Source of the DNA: Methanocellaceae archaeon UBA148
GTDB lineage: Archaea; Halobacteriota; UBA148
Length of the DNA: 64,000 nt
Direction of reading: 5' to 3'
NCBI GenBank assembly: GCA_002495885.1
Contig: DAHG01000025.1
Location: 1-64,000 of the forward strand
The notes beneath the pieces were generated by a model that searched no databases, was not told where the DNA came from, and was given only the letters and a program-made list of their open reading frames with translations. Shown one piece after another: positions 43,402 through 52,442 of this stretch. The position numbers and the translations under genes are program-made. How positions within the stretch are numbered: position 1 is the stretch's first letter; each line of letters opens with the position of its first letter.

Positions 43402-43713
43402 ATGGATCAGAAGGCAAGGATTAGGTTATCAGGGATCAATCCAGCTGAACTGGATGCTATCTGTGATAAAATCAAGCAGATCGCTGAGAAAACGGGCGTG
43501 AGCAGGTCAGGTCCAGTCCCACTGCCCACTAAAAGGCTCATAGTGCCGTGCCGTAAGTCTCCAGATGGTGAAGGGACGGCAACATGGGATCGCTGGGAAA
43601 TGAGGGTACATAAGAGACTAATGGACATAGATGCAGATGAACGTGCCTTAAGGCAACTGATGAGGATACAAGTCCCCCAAGACGTCAGCATCGAGATTGT
43701 TCTGGAGAATTAG
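43402..43713 (+). CDS. rps10: Ribosomal protein S10
   Basis: 103 residues of the small-subunit head protein. Signature blocks: QKARIRLSGINPAELDAICD, VSRSGPVPLPTKRLIVPC, and the TWDRWEMRVHKRLMDI strand with RIQVPQDVSIEI at the end. The typical tuf-rps10 pair of archaea. Its stop lies 4 bp before the ATG of the FBP aldolase/phosphatase, so all four genes from EF-2 on are probably co-transcribed. Confidence 0.95.
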   Translation: MDQKARIRLSGINPAELDAICDKIKQIAEKTGVSRSGPVPLPTKRLIVPCRKSPDGEGTATWDRWEMRVHKRLMDIDADERALRQLMRIQVPQDVSIEIVLEN

Positions 43714-43717
43714 TACC

Positions 43718-44818
43718 ATGGCTGAAAAAGTTACCCTATCTGTAATAAAGGCAGATGTAGGAAGTTATCCCGGGCATACAAAGGTCCATCCTGCATTGCA
43801 GTCCCAAGCAGAGGAGAATCTGAAAAAAGCGAAGGAAGAAGGTTTAATTCTGGATGAGTTTGTCACACACTGTGGCGACGACCTTGAACTCATAATGACC
43901 CATCGAAGGGGCGCAGACGATTCTAAAATCCATGAATTGGCATGGAATACTTTCCAAGATTGTGCCTCCTTAGCACGGAAAATGAAGCTCTACGGAGCTG
44001 GGCAGGATATTCTCTCCGATGCCTTCTCAGGCAATGTGAAAGGGCTTGGCCCTGGTGTTGCAGAGATGGAATTTATTGAAAGAGAATCGGACCCGGTTAT
44101 CATCTTCATGGCTGACAAGACTGAGCCTGGTGCCTGGAATCCTCCTTTATATAAAATATTTGCCGATCCATACAATACTGCGGGTCTGGTCATCGATCCC
44201 GGTTTACATGATGGATTTGTCTTTGAGGTTCATGATGTCATTAAGGTGAGGAAGATCGAGTTCGATACTCCGGAGGACATCTATGATATGCTTGCATTTA
44301 TCGGCCAGCCTGGTAGATATGTGATCAAGTCGGTATGTAGAAAAGACGGGCTGATCGCAGCTACCGCCTCTACACAGAGGCTCAGTCTCATTGCTGGCAA
44401 GTATGTGGGAAAAGATGATCCTGTTTGCATAGTAAGAGCACAGCATGGTTTACCAGCGGTGGGAGAGGTTCTAGAGCCTTTTGCCTCTCCACATATAGTT
44501 GCAGGGTGGATGCGTGGTAGCCATCGCGGTCCTTTGATGCCGGTATCTGTGCAGCAAGCACATCCAACGAGGTTTGATGGGCCTCCCAGGGTTATAGCTT
44601 TAGGATTTCAGATTGCAGAAGGCAAGTTAATAGGTCCTGTGGACATGTTTGATGATCTAGGATTTGATCTTGCGAGGAAAAAAGCGCTCGATATAGCGGA
44701 TATCATGAGGCTACAAGGTCCATTTGAACCCCATCGTTTATCTGCAGAGGAAATGGAGTACACTACACTTCCAAAGGTTGAAGAAAAGCTAGAGAAACGG
44801 TGGAAAAAGTCAATCTAG
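43718..44818 (+). CDS. fbp: Bifunctional fructose-1,6-bisphosphate aldolase/phosphatase
   Basis: 366 residues from ATG 43718; upstream in-frame codons lie inside rps10 and are rejected. The archaeal type V enzyme both condenses triose phosphates and removes the C1 phosphate, driving gluconeogenesis one way. Landmarks: VTLSVIKADVGSYPGHTKVH, GAGQDILSDAFSGNVKGLGPG, MADKTEPGAWNPPLYKIFADP and the late GSHRGPLMPV. Finding it as the last gene of an elongation-factor/S10 cluster ties growth and gluconeogenesis, an arrangement I cannot call usual or unusual without comparison. Confidence 0.95.
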   Translation: MAEKVTLSVIKADVGSYPGHTKVHPALQSQAEENLKKAKEEGLILDEFVTHCGDDLELIMTHRRGADDSKIHELAWNTFQDCASLARKMKLYGAGQDILSDAFSGNVKGLGPGVAEMEFIERESDPVIIFMADKTEPGAWNPPLYKIFADPYNTAGLVIDPGLHDGFVFEVHDVIKVRKIEFDTPEDIYDMLAFIGQPGRYVIKSVCRKDGLIAATASTQRLSLIAGKYVGKDDPVCIVRAQHGLPAVGEVLEPFASPHIVAGWMRGSHRGPLMPVSVQQAHPTRFDGPPRVIALGFQIAEGKLIGPVDMFDDLGFDLARKKALDIADIMRLQGPFEPHRLSAEEMEYTTLPKVEEKLEKRWKKSI

Positions 44819-45250
44819 TACTTGAATCCGCGATCAAAGCGGACGGATAACCCAAGTGGTTACAGTCGATTGTTGACCATATCCTGTGTTTGAGTAATCC
44901 GGTCAGTGAGTAATCTGATCAGTCTAATATATATTCTTTCTTTAGCTTTGGACCACCATTTGGGTTGAGACTAGGGCGGGCTATTTATCTCTGTGTAGTC
45001 TATATGTTGTTGATGATACGTCCTTGATTTATGTGTTTCATTTTGATATGTTTGAGATGGGTTTAACGACGGAGTAAAATTTGAAAGAAAAATTTAAACT
45101 GGGTATGAGCTTTTAGTGTTAGCAAATTAATGGAAGATATATATGCACATTAATATGCACATTAAAAATAGATTTTTTGGTACCATGAGTTGACTTGAAA
45201 AAAAGACATAATAGGGGCGGATTAAAAATATGATAGATTTGTATAAAAAA
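44819..45250. other. 432-bp intergenic region before the tRNA pair
   Basis: No gene seen. A 16-bp unit is tandemly repeated with two mismatches at 44892-44907 and 44908-44923 (GAGTAATCCGGTCAGT, GAGTAATCTGATCAGT), followed by a TATA-like TAATATATAT. The TATA-like TTTGTATAAAAAAG at about 45237-45250 abuts the tRNA-Arg gene. Confidence 0.45.
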
Positions 45251-45324
45251 GGGCTCGTAGTATAGTCTGGACAGCACGGGGGCCTCCGGAGCCTCCAGCC
45301 CGGGTTCAAATCCCGGCGGGCCCA
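45251..45324 (+). tRNA. tRNA-Arg (anticodon CCG)
   Basis: Cloverleaf folded by hand: acceptor GGGCTCG/CGGGCCC, anticodon stem GGGGC/GCCTC with loop CTCCGGA giving CCG, T-arm CCGGG-TTCAAAT-CCCGG, discriminator A, no encoded CCA. The D-stem as written has one mismatch (A12-C23), which weakens it slightly. Reads CGG codons. It stands 118 bp before tRNA-Ser(TGA). Confidence 0.88.
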
Positions 45325-45442
45325 ATGGCAATCTTAATAGGTGCTTGTGGCATGATAAGATAGGTAGATAGATATGTAGTGCCCTTGGGGCACAAGAAAC
45401 TTTATCATCGCAGCTCTCAATTTTTGAGGAGATGTCTCTGAT

Positions 45443-45527
45443 GCCGAGGTAGCCAAGTGGTCTAAGGCGTCGGTCTTGAGAACCGATGTTCCATCGGAAC
45501 GCAGGGGTTCAAATCCCTTCCTCGGCG
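45443..45527 (+). tRNA. tRNA-Ser (anticodon TGA)
   Basis: Acceptor GCCGAGG/CCTCGGC, anticodon stem-loop TCGGT-CTTGAGA-ACCGA with TGA, long class II variable arm (TGTTCCATCGGAACGC), T-loop TTCAAAT, discriminator G. Eighty-five nt, no CCA. A tyrosine recombinase gene begins only 18-24 bp downstream, so this tRNA is a candidate attachment site for the island that follows. Confidence 0.94.
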
Positions 45528-45544
45528 TATAACTAAAGGTTTAA

Positions 45545-46780
45545 GTGCCTATGCACCTATCAGAACGTGTGAAAAACGATATTGACATCCACAACTACGA
45601 AAAAAGGCTAGAAGGAGCACTAAGAGTAGTTGAACGATCTGATATTCTTCCTGAGAACAGGGAGAAAATACTCAAGTTTCATAAGTACTGCTTTGCTGAA
45701 GGGTTGAGCATACCAAGGGTTGTCAGGTTGCTCCAATACTTGCACAAAATCGCTTTGTGGCTAGGGAAAGATTTTGAAAAAGCGACTAAAGATGACATTG
45801 TCGATCTGATCCAAAAAATTGAGAGAGAAAAGCTCTCTGATTGGACCAAGCAGGGCTATAGGGTCACACTTAAGAAATTTTACAGGTGGCTCCAAAACTC
45901 TGAAAGGGACCCTGAAGAAGTCGAATGGATAAAAACGTCGCTAAAGAAGACCAACAACGTCCTGCCAGATGAGTTACTCACTGAAGATGAAATAAAAAAA
46001 TTGATCGAGGCATGTGAGCATCCTAGAGATAGGGCGTTGGTTTCGACACTCTACGAAAGCGGTTGTAGAATTGGAGAGATCTGCTCCTTACACATAAAAA
46101 ACGTCAGTTTTGATGAATATGGTGTTGTGATAATCGTAAAAGGGAAGACAGGCGGTCGCAGAGTAAGGCTGATAGCGTCCACTCCCTATCTGGCCTCTTG
46201 GTTTGATGTGCACCCACTAAAGGATGATCCGGATGCCCCTCTTTGGGTCGGCATAGGTCCAACGAACAAGAACAAACACCTAGGTTATCCAAGCATAAGA
46301 AAGACGCTCAAGGTACTTGCAGCAAAAGCGAAAATCAAGAAAATGGTAAACCCGCATGCATTTCGACATAGTAGAGCGACCTATTTGGCGAACCATCTAA
46401 CAGAGGCACAGATGAACCAGCTACTGGGGTGGACCCAGGGCTCAAAAATGACAGGCATATATGCACATATGTCTGGTAGGGATACGGATAAAGCGGTTCG
46501 CAGGATCTACGGACTTGAGGAGGAAGAGGAAAAAGAGGAAAGTCCCCTAAAACCAAAGAAATGCTCAAGATGCATGGCAATGAACGCTGGCACCTCTAAG
46601 TTCTGTAACAGGTGCAGCGCCGTCCTGGATATCAAGGCTGCCCTGGAATTGGAAGAGGAGAGGGAAACCAAGGACGACCTGATGTCCATACTGATGAAAG
46701 ATAAGGCTGTTCAGGCAATCATGGCTGAGAAGATCATTGAACTTGGATTACTTGATGAGCTGGAGAAGAGGAGAGCATAG
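45545..46780 (+). CDS. Tyrosine recombinase / integrase with C-terminal zinc ribbon
   Basis: 411 residues from GTG 45545; an ATG two codons on (45551) is an alternative. A SAM-like core-binding domain (about 40-125) is followed by the catalytic domain with R175 (ESGCRIGEI), K201 (VKGKTGGRR), H271-x-x-R274 (HAFRHSRAT), W296 in the place of the second His, and the nucleophile Y306 (GIYAHMS). A Glu-rich linker leads to a zinc ribbon with C340, C343, C354 and C357, and a helical tail. The zinc-ribbon form is common in archaeal XerA-like integrases. Adjacent to tRNA-Ser and convergent with hsdS. Confidence 0.88.
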   Translation: MPMHLSERVKNDIDIHNYEKRLEGALRVVERSDILPENREKILKFHKYCFAEGLSIPRVVRLLQYLHKIALWLGKDFEKATKDDIVDLIQKIEREKLSDWTKQGYRVTLKKFYRWLQNSERDPEEVEWIKTSLKKTNNVLPDELLTEDEIKKLIEACEHPRDRALVSTLYESGCRIGEICSLHIKNVSFDEYGVVIIVKGKTGGRRVRLIASTPYLASWFDVHPLKDDPDAPLWVGIGPTNKNKHLGYPSIRKTLKVLAAKAKIKKMVNPHAFRHSRATYLANHLTEAQMNQLLGWTQGSKMTGIYAHMSGRDTDKAVRRIYGLEEEEEKEESPLKPKKCSRCMAMNAGTSKFCNRCSAVLDIKAALELEEERETKDDLMSILMKDKAVQAIMAEKIIELGLLDELEKRRA

Positions 46781-46807
46781 GGTAGTTAGCATGCCTAAGA
46801 GCGGTAT

Positions 46808-47797
46808 CTAGTCTCCATACAACACCCTATATTTCTCTGGATCCAAGCGCATCCTCATAAATTCCTTTGAAATCAATGCAATTCGTTTTAATGTTGGACG
46901 AACAGTTGCTATTATTACATCCGTTTCATTAACAATCTTTCTTGCTCTACTTGGGGCATTTTTACCCTTATATTTAATAGCTGATATGATCCTAAGGTCA
47001 TCTCTATCAATTCCAGAAACATCAATGTAGTTGAATTCATCAGAAGTTTTCCTCATATCTTTTTGTTTTGTTTTTATAATATAATCTCCCAGCTTCACCA
47101 CACCCCACTCTTCCGGCACCATTCCGATCTCCGTCTCTCTCAGCGGCACATTCTCCGCTTCTTCGACTGAAATAGGCCCATAGGTGAACAGGTGCTTCAT
47201 CAGGGATTTTTTGAGTTCTCTGGTGGCTTGGATGACGGTCTCAGTTCTCTTCTTGGCCTCCTGGACGGTAGACAACACGGCAGCTATGCGCTTCTGTTCG
47301 GGGAGAGGAGGGAGAGGGATTTCAAAGTTTGCAACTATTCCCTTATTAACATTTTTTTGTGTGCTTTGTACATTTTTAGCTATTAATCTGTTACTGTTAA
47401 ATTTTAATAAGTAAGCTCCAAACTTAACATCAAAAATATCTTCTTTGGGGACTATAACTAAAATAGCTTGGTTCGTAGCTAAAGGTATTTTATTAATCGC
47501 AGTTTCACCAATAGTAGCGTACATACTGAGTAATAAAGAATTATTAGGAACTATCCAAGCGCTAGAATTTTCAATTCCTTTAGTGGTTACAAATTCTTTT
47601 GTTTTATCCAAATATAATCCACAAGAAGTCATATCCTCTATTAAAACAAATGGAACCGTTCCATTATGCCAGTATTCTTTATTACTTCGTCTTGGAGTAC
47701 CTCCTGCTTTCATCTTTTTTGAAACTTTTGAAACTTTAACAACACCCCACTCCTCTGGCGGGGAGTTTAACCCTTCTGGCTGGCTATCAGAACTCAT
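46808..47797 (-). pseudogene. hsdS: Truncated type I restriction specificity subunit HsdS
   Basis: 329 residues from ATG 47797. The first target-recognition domain (PPEEWGVVKV onward to about 160), the central conserved region (PLPPLPEQKRIAAVLSTVQE) and the start of a second target domain (VPEEWGVVKLGDYI) are normal. The second domain stops after about 100 residues and lacks its own conserved helix region, so the protein is 70-120 residues short. The last 15 residues (MRMRLDPEKYRVLYGD) do not look like HsdS and resemble the start of some HNH endonucleases. No hsdM or hsdR is in the window, so it is likely non-functional. Confidence 0.75.
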
Positions 47798-48167
47798 CAA
47801 GCATCTCCCCCATTGAGAGACATCTTATTTTATGGATTTCACTCACCTGATGCTGTTCGACAGGATTGAAATTTTCACCTACTTCCCTGCCTCTTAACAG
47901 AACTTTGGCAAAATTTTCATCTAATTTCATCAACCTGCACATAAAGGGCTCGCCAACCTTGGGAAACAGCTTAACCAAAAAGAATCCACTATCATAAATA
48001 CTGAACTCTAAAGCAATCTCCGTCAAAGCGAAGAACAGGTATATTGTTAGAAGCAAACCAAACGCCACCGATATCTTATCATAGGTAAAATTCACATAAA
48101 AGAAGAGCAATATCAACAGCGAGTTAAGCCAAGTTTCGGATTGTAGGATCTGGTTTTGGATATTCAT
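47787..48167 (-). CDS. Two-helix membrane protein of the accessory island
   Basis: 126 residues. A hydrophobic first half with two membrane helices (about residues 14-30 and 34-56) and a soluble, charged second half (KLDENFAKVLLRGREVGENF). No family recognised. It overlaps the truncated hsdS start by 11 bp and would be read before it. It lies in the same run of minus-strand accessory genes as the next membrane protein; both may be a small two-gene unit. Confidence 0.5.
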   Translation of the reverse strand: MNIQNQILQSETWLNSLLILLFFYVNFTYDKISVAFGLLLTIYLFFALTEIALEFSIYDSGFFLVKLFPKVGEPFMCRLMKLDENFAKVLLRGREVGENFNPVEQHQVSEIHKIRCLSMGEMLDEF

Positions 48168-48258
48168 TCCAGCTTCTTTCCACAGCCTTGATGGATACTT
48201 CTCCCGCCATTTTTTTTAGTTCTTGGAAACTATCTGTCTTCTCGTTTTCATTATTGGA

Positions 48259-48933
48259 TTAGCTCTCTGAGTTCTCAGAAGGCTCTTTTTTATCGTTGCT
48301 GCTCGTGTCTCCACCTAATAGTATTTCATACCAGATTTTTTGTACCAATCTTAGAAGATATGAGAACACAGGGTACTGAAACACATTCATTTCAGTCGTT
48401 CCAAAGTAGAAATCCTTGTAATCGTATGAGATATGATTTACCTTTCCCTTAACAATAGCAGATCGTAACACCATGCTTGCATGATATATGCTCAGGAAGA
48501 TGAAACACCACTTGATCCAACTACTCTCTATCTCCGAAAGATAGTTCCAGACTATAGATTGGGGTATCTTGAAAAAACAAGAAAAAAAGACGGCTAAAAT
48601 TACAAGCAATACACACTTCCTCAGTCTTCTACTTTTGACACCTTCTAGCTTCCTAAGCCCATAAAAAATAACCGAAACAAAAAACAACAACGACAGCCAG
48701 TAAACAACTTTCAGTGGTGTGATGGGAATCCATCTTGATGCAATGTACACGATAATTGCCTGTATCCCAACATATGCGGCAAGAAATACAAAGCCAGAAA
48801 AATACAGATTTAATTTTTCCGTCCTCCTTACGGGTTTGTACGCATTTGAGTGGTAACCAAAATAGAGGATTAAAACTGCAATTAAAGGCAATGCTATTTC
48901 CGGTCTCTTCAGTAAATAATCAAAAGCACTCAT
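48259..48933 (-). CDS. Five- or six-helix membrane protein of the accessory island
   Basis: 224 residues with hydrophobic segments near 13-30, 43-66, 75-95, 107-122, 138-158, and a polar end rich in Ser, Asp and Glu (GGDTSSNDKKEPSENSES). No domain recognised. About 90 bp separate it from the two-helix protein gene downstream. Both sit between two hsdS fragments, which suggests insertion into or next to a restriction locus. Function unknown. Confidence 0.5.
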   Translation of the reverse strand: MSAFDYLLKRPEIALPLIAVLILYFGYHSNAYKPVRRTEKLNLYFSGFVFLAAYVGIQAIIVYIASRWIPITPLKVVYWLSLLFFVSVIFYGLRKLEGVKSRRLRKCVLLVILAVFFSCFFKIPQSIVWNYLSEIESSWIKWCFIFLSIYHASMVLRSAIVKGKVNHISYDYKDFYFGTTEMNVFQYPVFSYLLRLVQKIWYEILLGGDTSSNDKKEPSENSES

Positions 48934-48952
48934 CGCAAATGCAGAAAAGCTG

Positions 48953-49126
48953 TCATATGTGCTTATCGTGGCGAATACCCCCCTGTAACATTCTTTCCTT
49001 CACTCCCTCATACTTCACCACGCCTGAAATCGACCTTCCAAACTCCGAGAGCCGTCCCTCTGGCAGTGGGCCGAGTTCGGTCATCTTGAAGCTTTTCTTC
49101 GTATTTGATCTCAAACTTTGAGCCAT
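48953..49126 (-). pseudogene. N-terminal remnant of an hsdS gene
   Basis: 57 codons from ATG 49126 to TGA. The segment KMTELGPLPEGRLSEFG matches the standard beginning of HsdS proteins (TELGPLPEEW). After it the sequence loses HsdS character and stops. It directly follows the end of the helicase/AlbA-like remnant. Read as a broken second specificity gene. Confidence 0.5.
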
Positions 49127-49132
49127 AGCAAG

Positions 49133-51462
49133 CTATTCCCAATTCATTTGTATGTAACGAACAGTTTCTTTAGAATCAAGCTGGTGGGTAGTATTTCCTA
49201 CTCGAACATGGAACTCTTTCCCCCTATCTCCTTTCAAAAAAGCAGGTTCCGGTGCTTTGTCAGCTTCAATCACCCAATAGCTTTTATCTGTTATATGCCA
49301 GAGATTGTCAGGGCCTTCGCCATATACTTTCTCAGGCCTCTGGGCCTCTAAACCTAAAATAAAGCCCAGTTCATCAATCCCTTCCTCAAATAGATGTGAG
49401 GGCAAGTTAAAAGCTATTTTGTCTAAGACGTTAATAATGTAGATATAAACTGAATTTGGACTATCTTTGCTTCTAATCAAGTCTAAAATTCGAGATGCGC
49501 GACTAGTAGCAGCTTCTAATTTAGAATAAGATATACCTGTCTCGGGGCGAAAAAGTCTCGCGTTTTCGGTATGGGCTTTCAATTGACTATTCATCGAACT
49601 AGTAGGATTGTCAGGATAGGAATATGTTGCCATCAATTGTAGAAACCATCCTTTATCTGTAGGCTCTGACAGTGCCATTAAATTCTGGAAGGGTATCAAC
49701 TGATTTTTTAAAATGGCCCTGTTGATACAGTGTCTCAGCTTTGCGTTCTAATACTGCGCATTCTAGGTATTGCTTACTTGGCTTCTTAGGTTCTACTGAA
49801 GCCATCTTTGATTTTATAATAGTTCTTCCACCCCGTGTCTCTATTTAAGCATTGATTGATTAGATTTTCCATAACGCTAAGTTGTCCCCCCTCAATTTTC
49901 ATCTCAGATGCAAGTTCTTCACCAATCTTGATCTGTATCTGGGCTTCGTTTGAGAGAAATTTTCTTTTAGCATCTTCGGATAGAAAATCTGTGAGTTTGT
50001 TTCCAATAACTACTGCAATACACCAATCACTGCTACCACGTATAGCTCTACCAATTCCTTGCTCAACTCGTTGTGCCTGTTGTCGTCGAATAACTCTTGA
50101 ATCTTGTCTTACCTCTTGTGCATATCTATCAATCAGTAAATTATAAGAAGGAAGCGAATCCAAACACAATATCCTACATATACTATCTGGCAAGTCAACG
50201 CCATCGTATTCGTTTACAAGAATGAGGACTTCTTTTGCATCCTTTTGTTTGACTTTCATTTTTAGTTCATCAATATTTTGATGGAGATCCCTAACAGTTG
50301 TTACCTTTGCACCGCCCTGCATCCATTCTTTAGCGTGATGAAAGGAAGGAACTATAGAGACTACTCCGAAGCTCCCATGCTTTGAAGCAAATTTTAACAG
50401 CCACGAGATTATTTTCTCTCTTTTTAGATTCGAGTCGACAAGTGTTGGTATCAAAATTAACCTCTCACCACTGTATTTGACATCCTTGGTAGACAATGGA
50501 TTTGAAACACTTTCTGGTGCTACACCCAAATCTCTAACTAGAAAGGCATCTTCCGTTAAAGTCGCAGATAGAAAAATACGCCTATCTGCCCGTGTAAATG
50601 ATGGAACTAGATCTATTGGAAGAAGACGAGGTGCAATTTCCAATTTCTTCCCTGAGAAAATGCACATACATTGGTCTATCTTGTCTTTTAGTAAGTCCCA
50701 GACGAAAATGAGTTCCTGACTTTCTTTGTGTCTACCCAACACATTAAGTACTTCCCCTTGTCTTTCGTACCACGTCCCAAAAGGAACAGCCATGATACAA
50801 TCTAACCCGTGATTAATAATGTCCATGTATGTTCCTGGCCCTTGTCTTTTCAAAGATTCTTTGAAGATGGAAAGTAAATCGGTGTATAAGGGATTATCGA
50901 CTCCACCATCTGTTTCTCTATCAACTACAACGGAAAAAGATTCACGGATTATGTCTAGACACTTATGAGCATCATCTATTACTACAGCGCCTATGTGTGT
51001 TGGTTCTTTACCTGACCCTACGATCCCAAAAACAGATTTACCATTGAATAATTTGTTACAGTTTGTTACTAATATCGCTTCTGAGTTCAGAAACTTTTGA
51101 GGGAGCCTTGTAGAATTTTCTGCAAATTGTATTGTTTCAATCCCCCAAATGAATGAGCTTGATCGGTTGTTTGGGTAACCAAATAATTGTTTGGACAAAG
51201 ATAAACTGCGGGTCCTTTTCCCTCATTAATACTAGATTGAAGCATAAGCAAACCGATAAGAGTCTTTCCTTGTCCAGTATGCAATTTTACGATTATGTCC
51301 TTTTGTTCACGTAAATTTTTATACCATTCTTTTAGAATAGATTCCTGTGGGGGGTCGAGGATATTCTTTGCCGCTCTCCCTATCTAAGTCATTAAAGATG
51401 GCAATGGGGTCTGTGGTTTGACTCAATTTCCCCTTGCCTAGTACTTTTTCGAAATCTACCAT
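49133..51462 (-). pseudogene. DEAD/DEAH-type helicase gene with four frame breaks and a fused foreign end
   Basis: Reads as one helicase only if frames are joined. Start MVDFEKVLGKGK (ATG 51462); shift near 51349-51354 (G6); Walker A LHTGQGKT about 51290; shift near 51142-51146 (C5 on the plus strand); motif II VVIDDAHKC and later helicase motifs down to RVEQGIGRAIRG; shift near 49800; MASVEPKKPSKQYLEC; shift near 49704-49709 (T6); then LSEPTDKGWFLQLMATY to RPEKVYGEGPDNLW. From about 49260 the sequence changes to APEPAFLKGDRGKEFHVRVG, like the end of an AlbA_2/Schlafen-type ATPase. Three of four breaks are at homopolymers, so sequencing error is possible, but the terminal fusion is not explained that way. 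Confidence 0.7.
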
Positions 51463-51649
51463 AATGTTAACCTCTTAGCATCAACTTAATACCCATACAT
51501 TTCTCGCTCAGTTTAACCCTTTTGCTCGCGATTTCGCATAACTTCAATTAAAAACACTTTTTATTCGTTTAATACTACTATTTGGAATTAAAACGAAGTT
51601 TTTATTAAATTGGATTTTTTTGTCTAGGATTACTTTAAAAACCGAAAAG

Positions 51650-52435
51650 TCAAACTACCACTATCCCCGCATAACCAACCACACTGGATTTATCGCCAGT
51701 AACATCTCCGCTGGTAGCGTATTTTAGCAATTTGCCTTTCTCTGCCCCTAGTGCCTTTGTGGTCTCCATCATGACTGCAATGGGTCCGTAGCCGCAAACC
51801 GACATGTGATGTTCATAGATTCGGGAATAAAACTTTGAAACGTCCAGCCCTAGTATCGCTTCTATCACCGAGTTATCCTTCTCCCTTGCCACTTTATCAG
51901 GCTCATAATGGGTAAAATCAGAGGATGCCAACACAACGACATCTTTGCCTCGTAACACATTCGCCAGATCACCACTGACCTCTTTGACAGTTTCCTCATC
52001 TTGTAAACCCATGCTTATTGAAACGATCTTGAAATCCTTGAACCTATGCTGTAAAAACGGTAATTGGACCTCTATCGAGTGTTCATATCTGTGAGCAACC
52101 TCATCTACGTCTATGCTTGAAGAGAGATCATCCACGATTTCTTTATCCACTTCCACATCGCCTAAAGGCGTACTCCATGTCTCTTTTGACAAAGCGATGA
52201 CGGGGCCGATTGAATGGTGGTTGGGTCCGATGAGGACATATGTCTCGGCGGAAGGGATCGCAGCATAAACATAGGCAGCCACTTGCCCTGAATAGACATA
52301 GCCGGCATGTGGTACCACGCCCCCCTTTGCACTTCCCTCTTCAGGGACGGAAATATCAAAAAAGCCCTTTAGCTGAGATCTCAAGCCTTCTGGGTCTCCT
52401 CTATATAATTGTCCCGCAACAACAGGCCTTCTCAT
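51650..52435 (-). CDS. MEMO1 family protein (AmmeMemoRadiSam system protein B)
   Basis: 261 residues, MEMO1/COG1355. Motifs: RRPVVAGQLYRGDPEGL at the start, VVPHAGYVYSGQVAAYVY, VLIGPNHHSIGP, RYEHSIEVQLPFLQH, and ASSDFTHYEP. The conserved His and Asp residues resemble class III extradiol dioxygenases. In other genomes it belongs with AMMECR1 and a radical SAM protein, neither of which is in this window. Here it ends the ribosomal/RNA polymerase run, 7 bp after rpsB, as in many archaea. Confidence 0.9.
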   Translation of the reverse strand: MRRPVVAGQLYRGDPEGLRSQLKGFFDISVPEEGSAKGGVVPHAGYVYSGQVAAYVYAAIPSAETYVLIGPNHHSIGPVIALSKETWSTPLGDVEVDKEIVDDLSSSIDVDEVAHRYEHSIEVQLPFLQHRFKDFKIVSISMGLQDEETVKEVSGDLANVLRGKDVVVLASSDFTHYEPDKVAREKDNSVIEAILGLDVSKFYSRIYEHHMSVCGYGPIAVMMETTKALGAEKGKLLKYATSGDVTGDKSSVVGYAGIVVV

Positions 52436-52442
52436 AGAACCC

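Noticed and set aside
45119..45331. 70-codon minus-strand frame over tRNA-Arg
   Set aside because: It runs through a structured tRNA gene and has no ribosome-binding site or family features.
49690..51360. Programmed frameshifting in the helicase gene
   Set aside because: Four shifts in differing directions, mostly at homopolymers, in an island with other broken genes; decay or read error is simpler.
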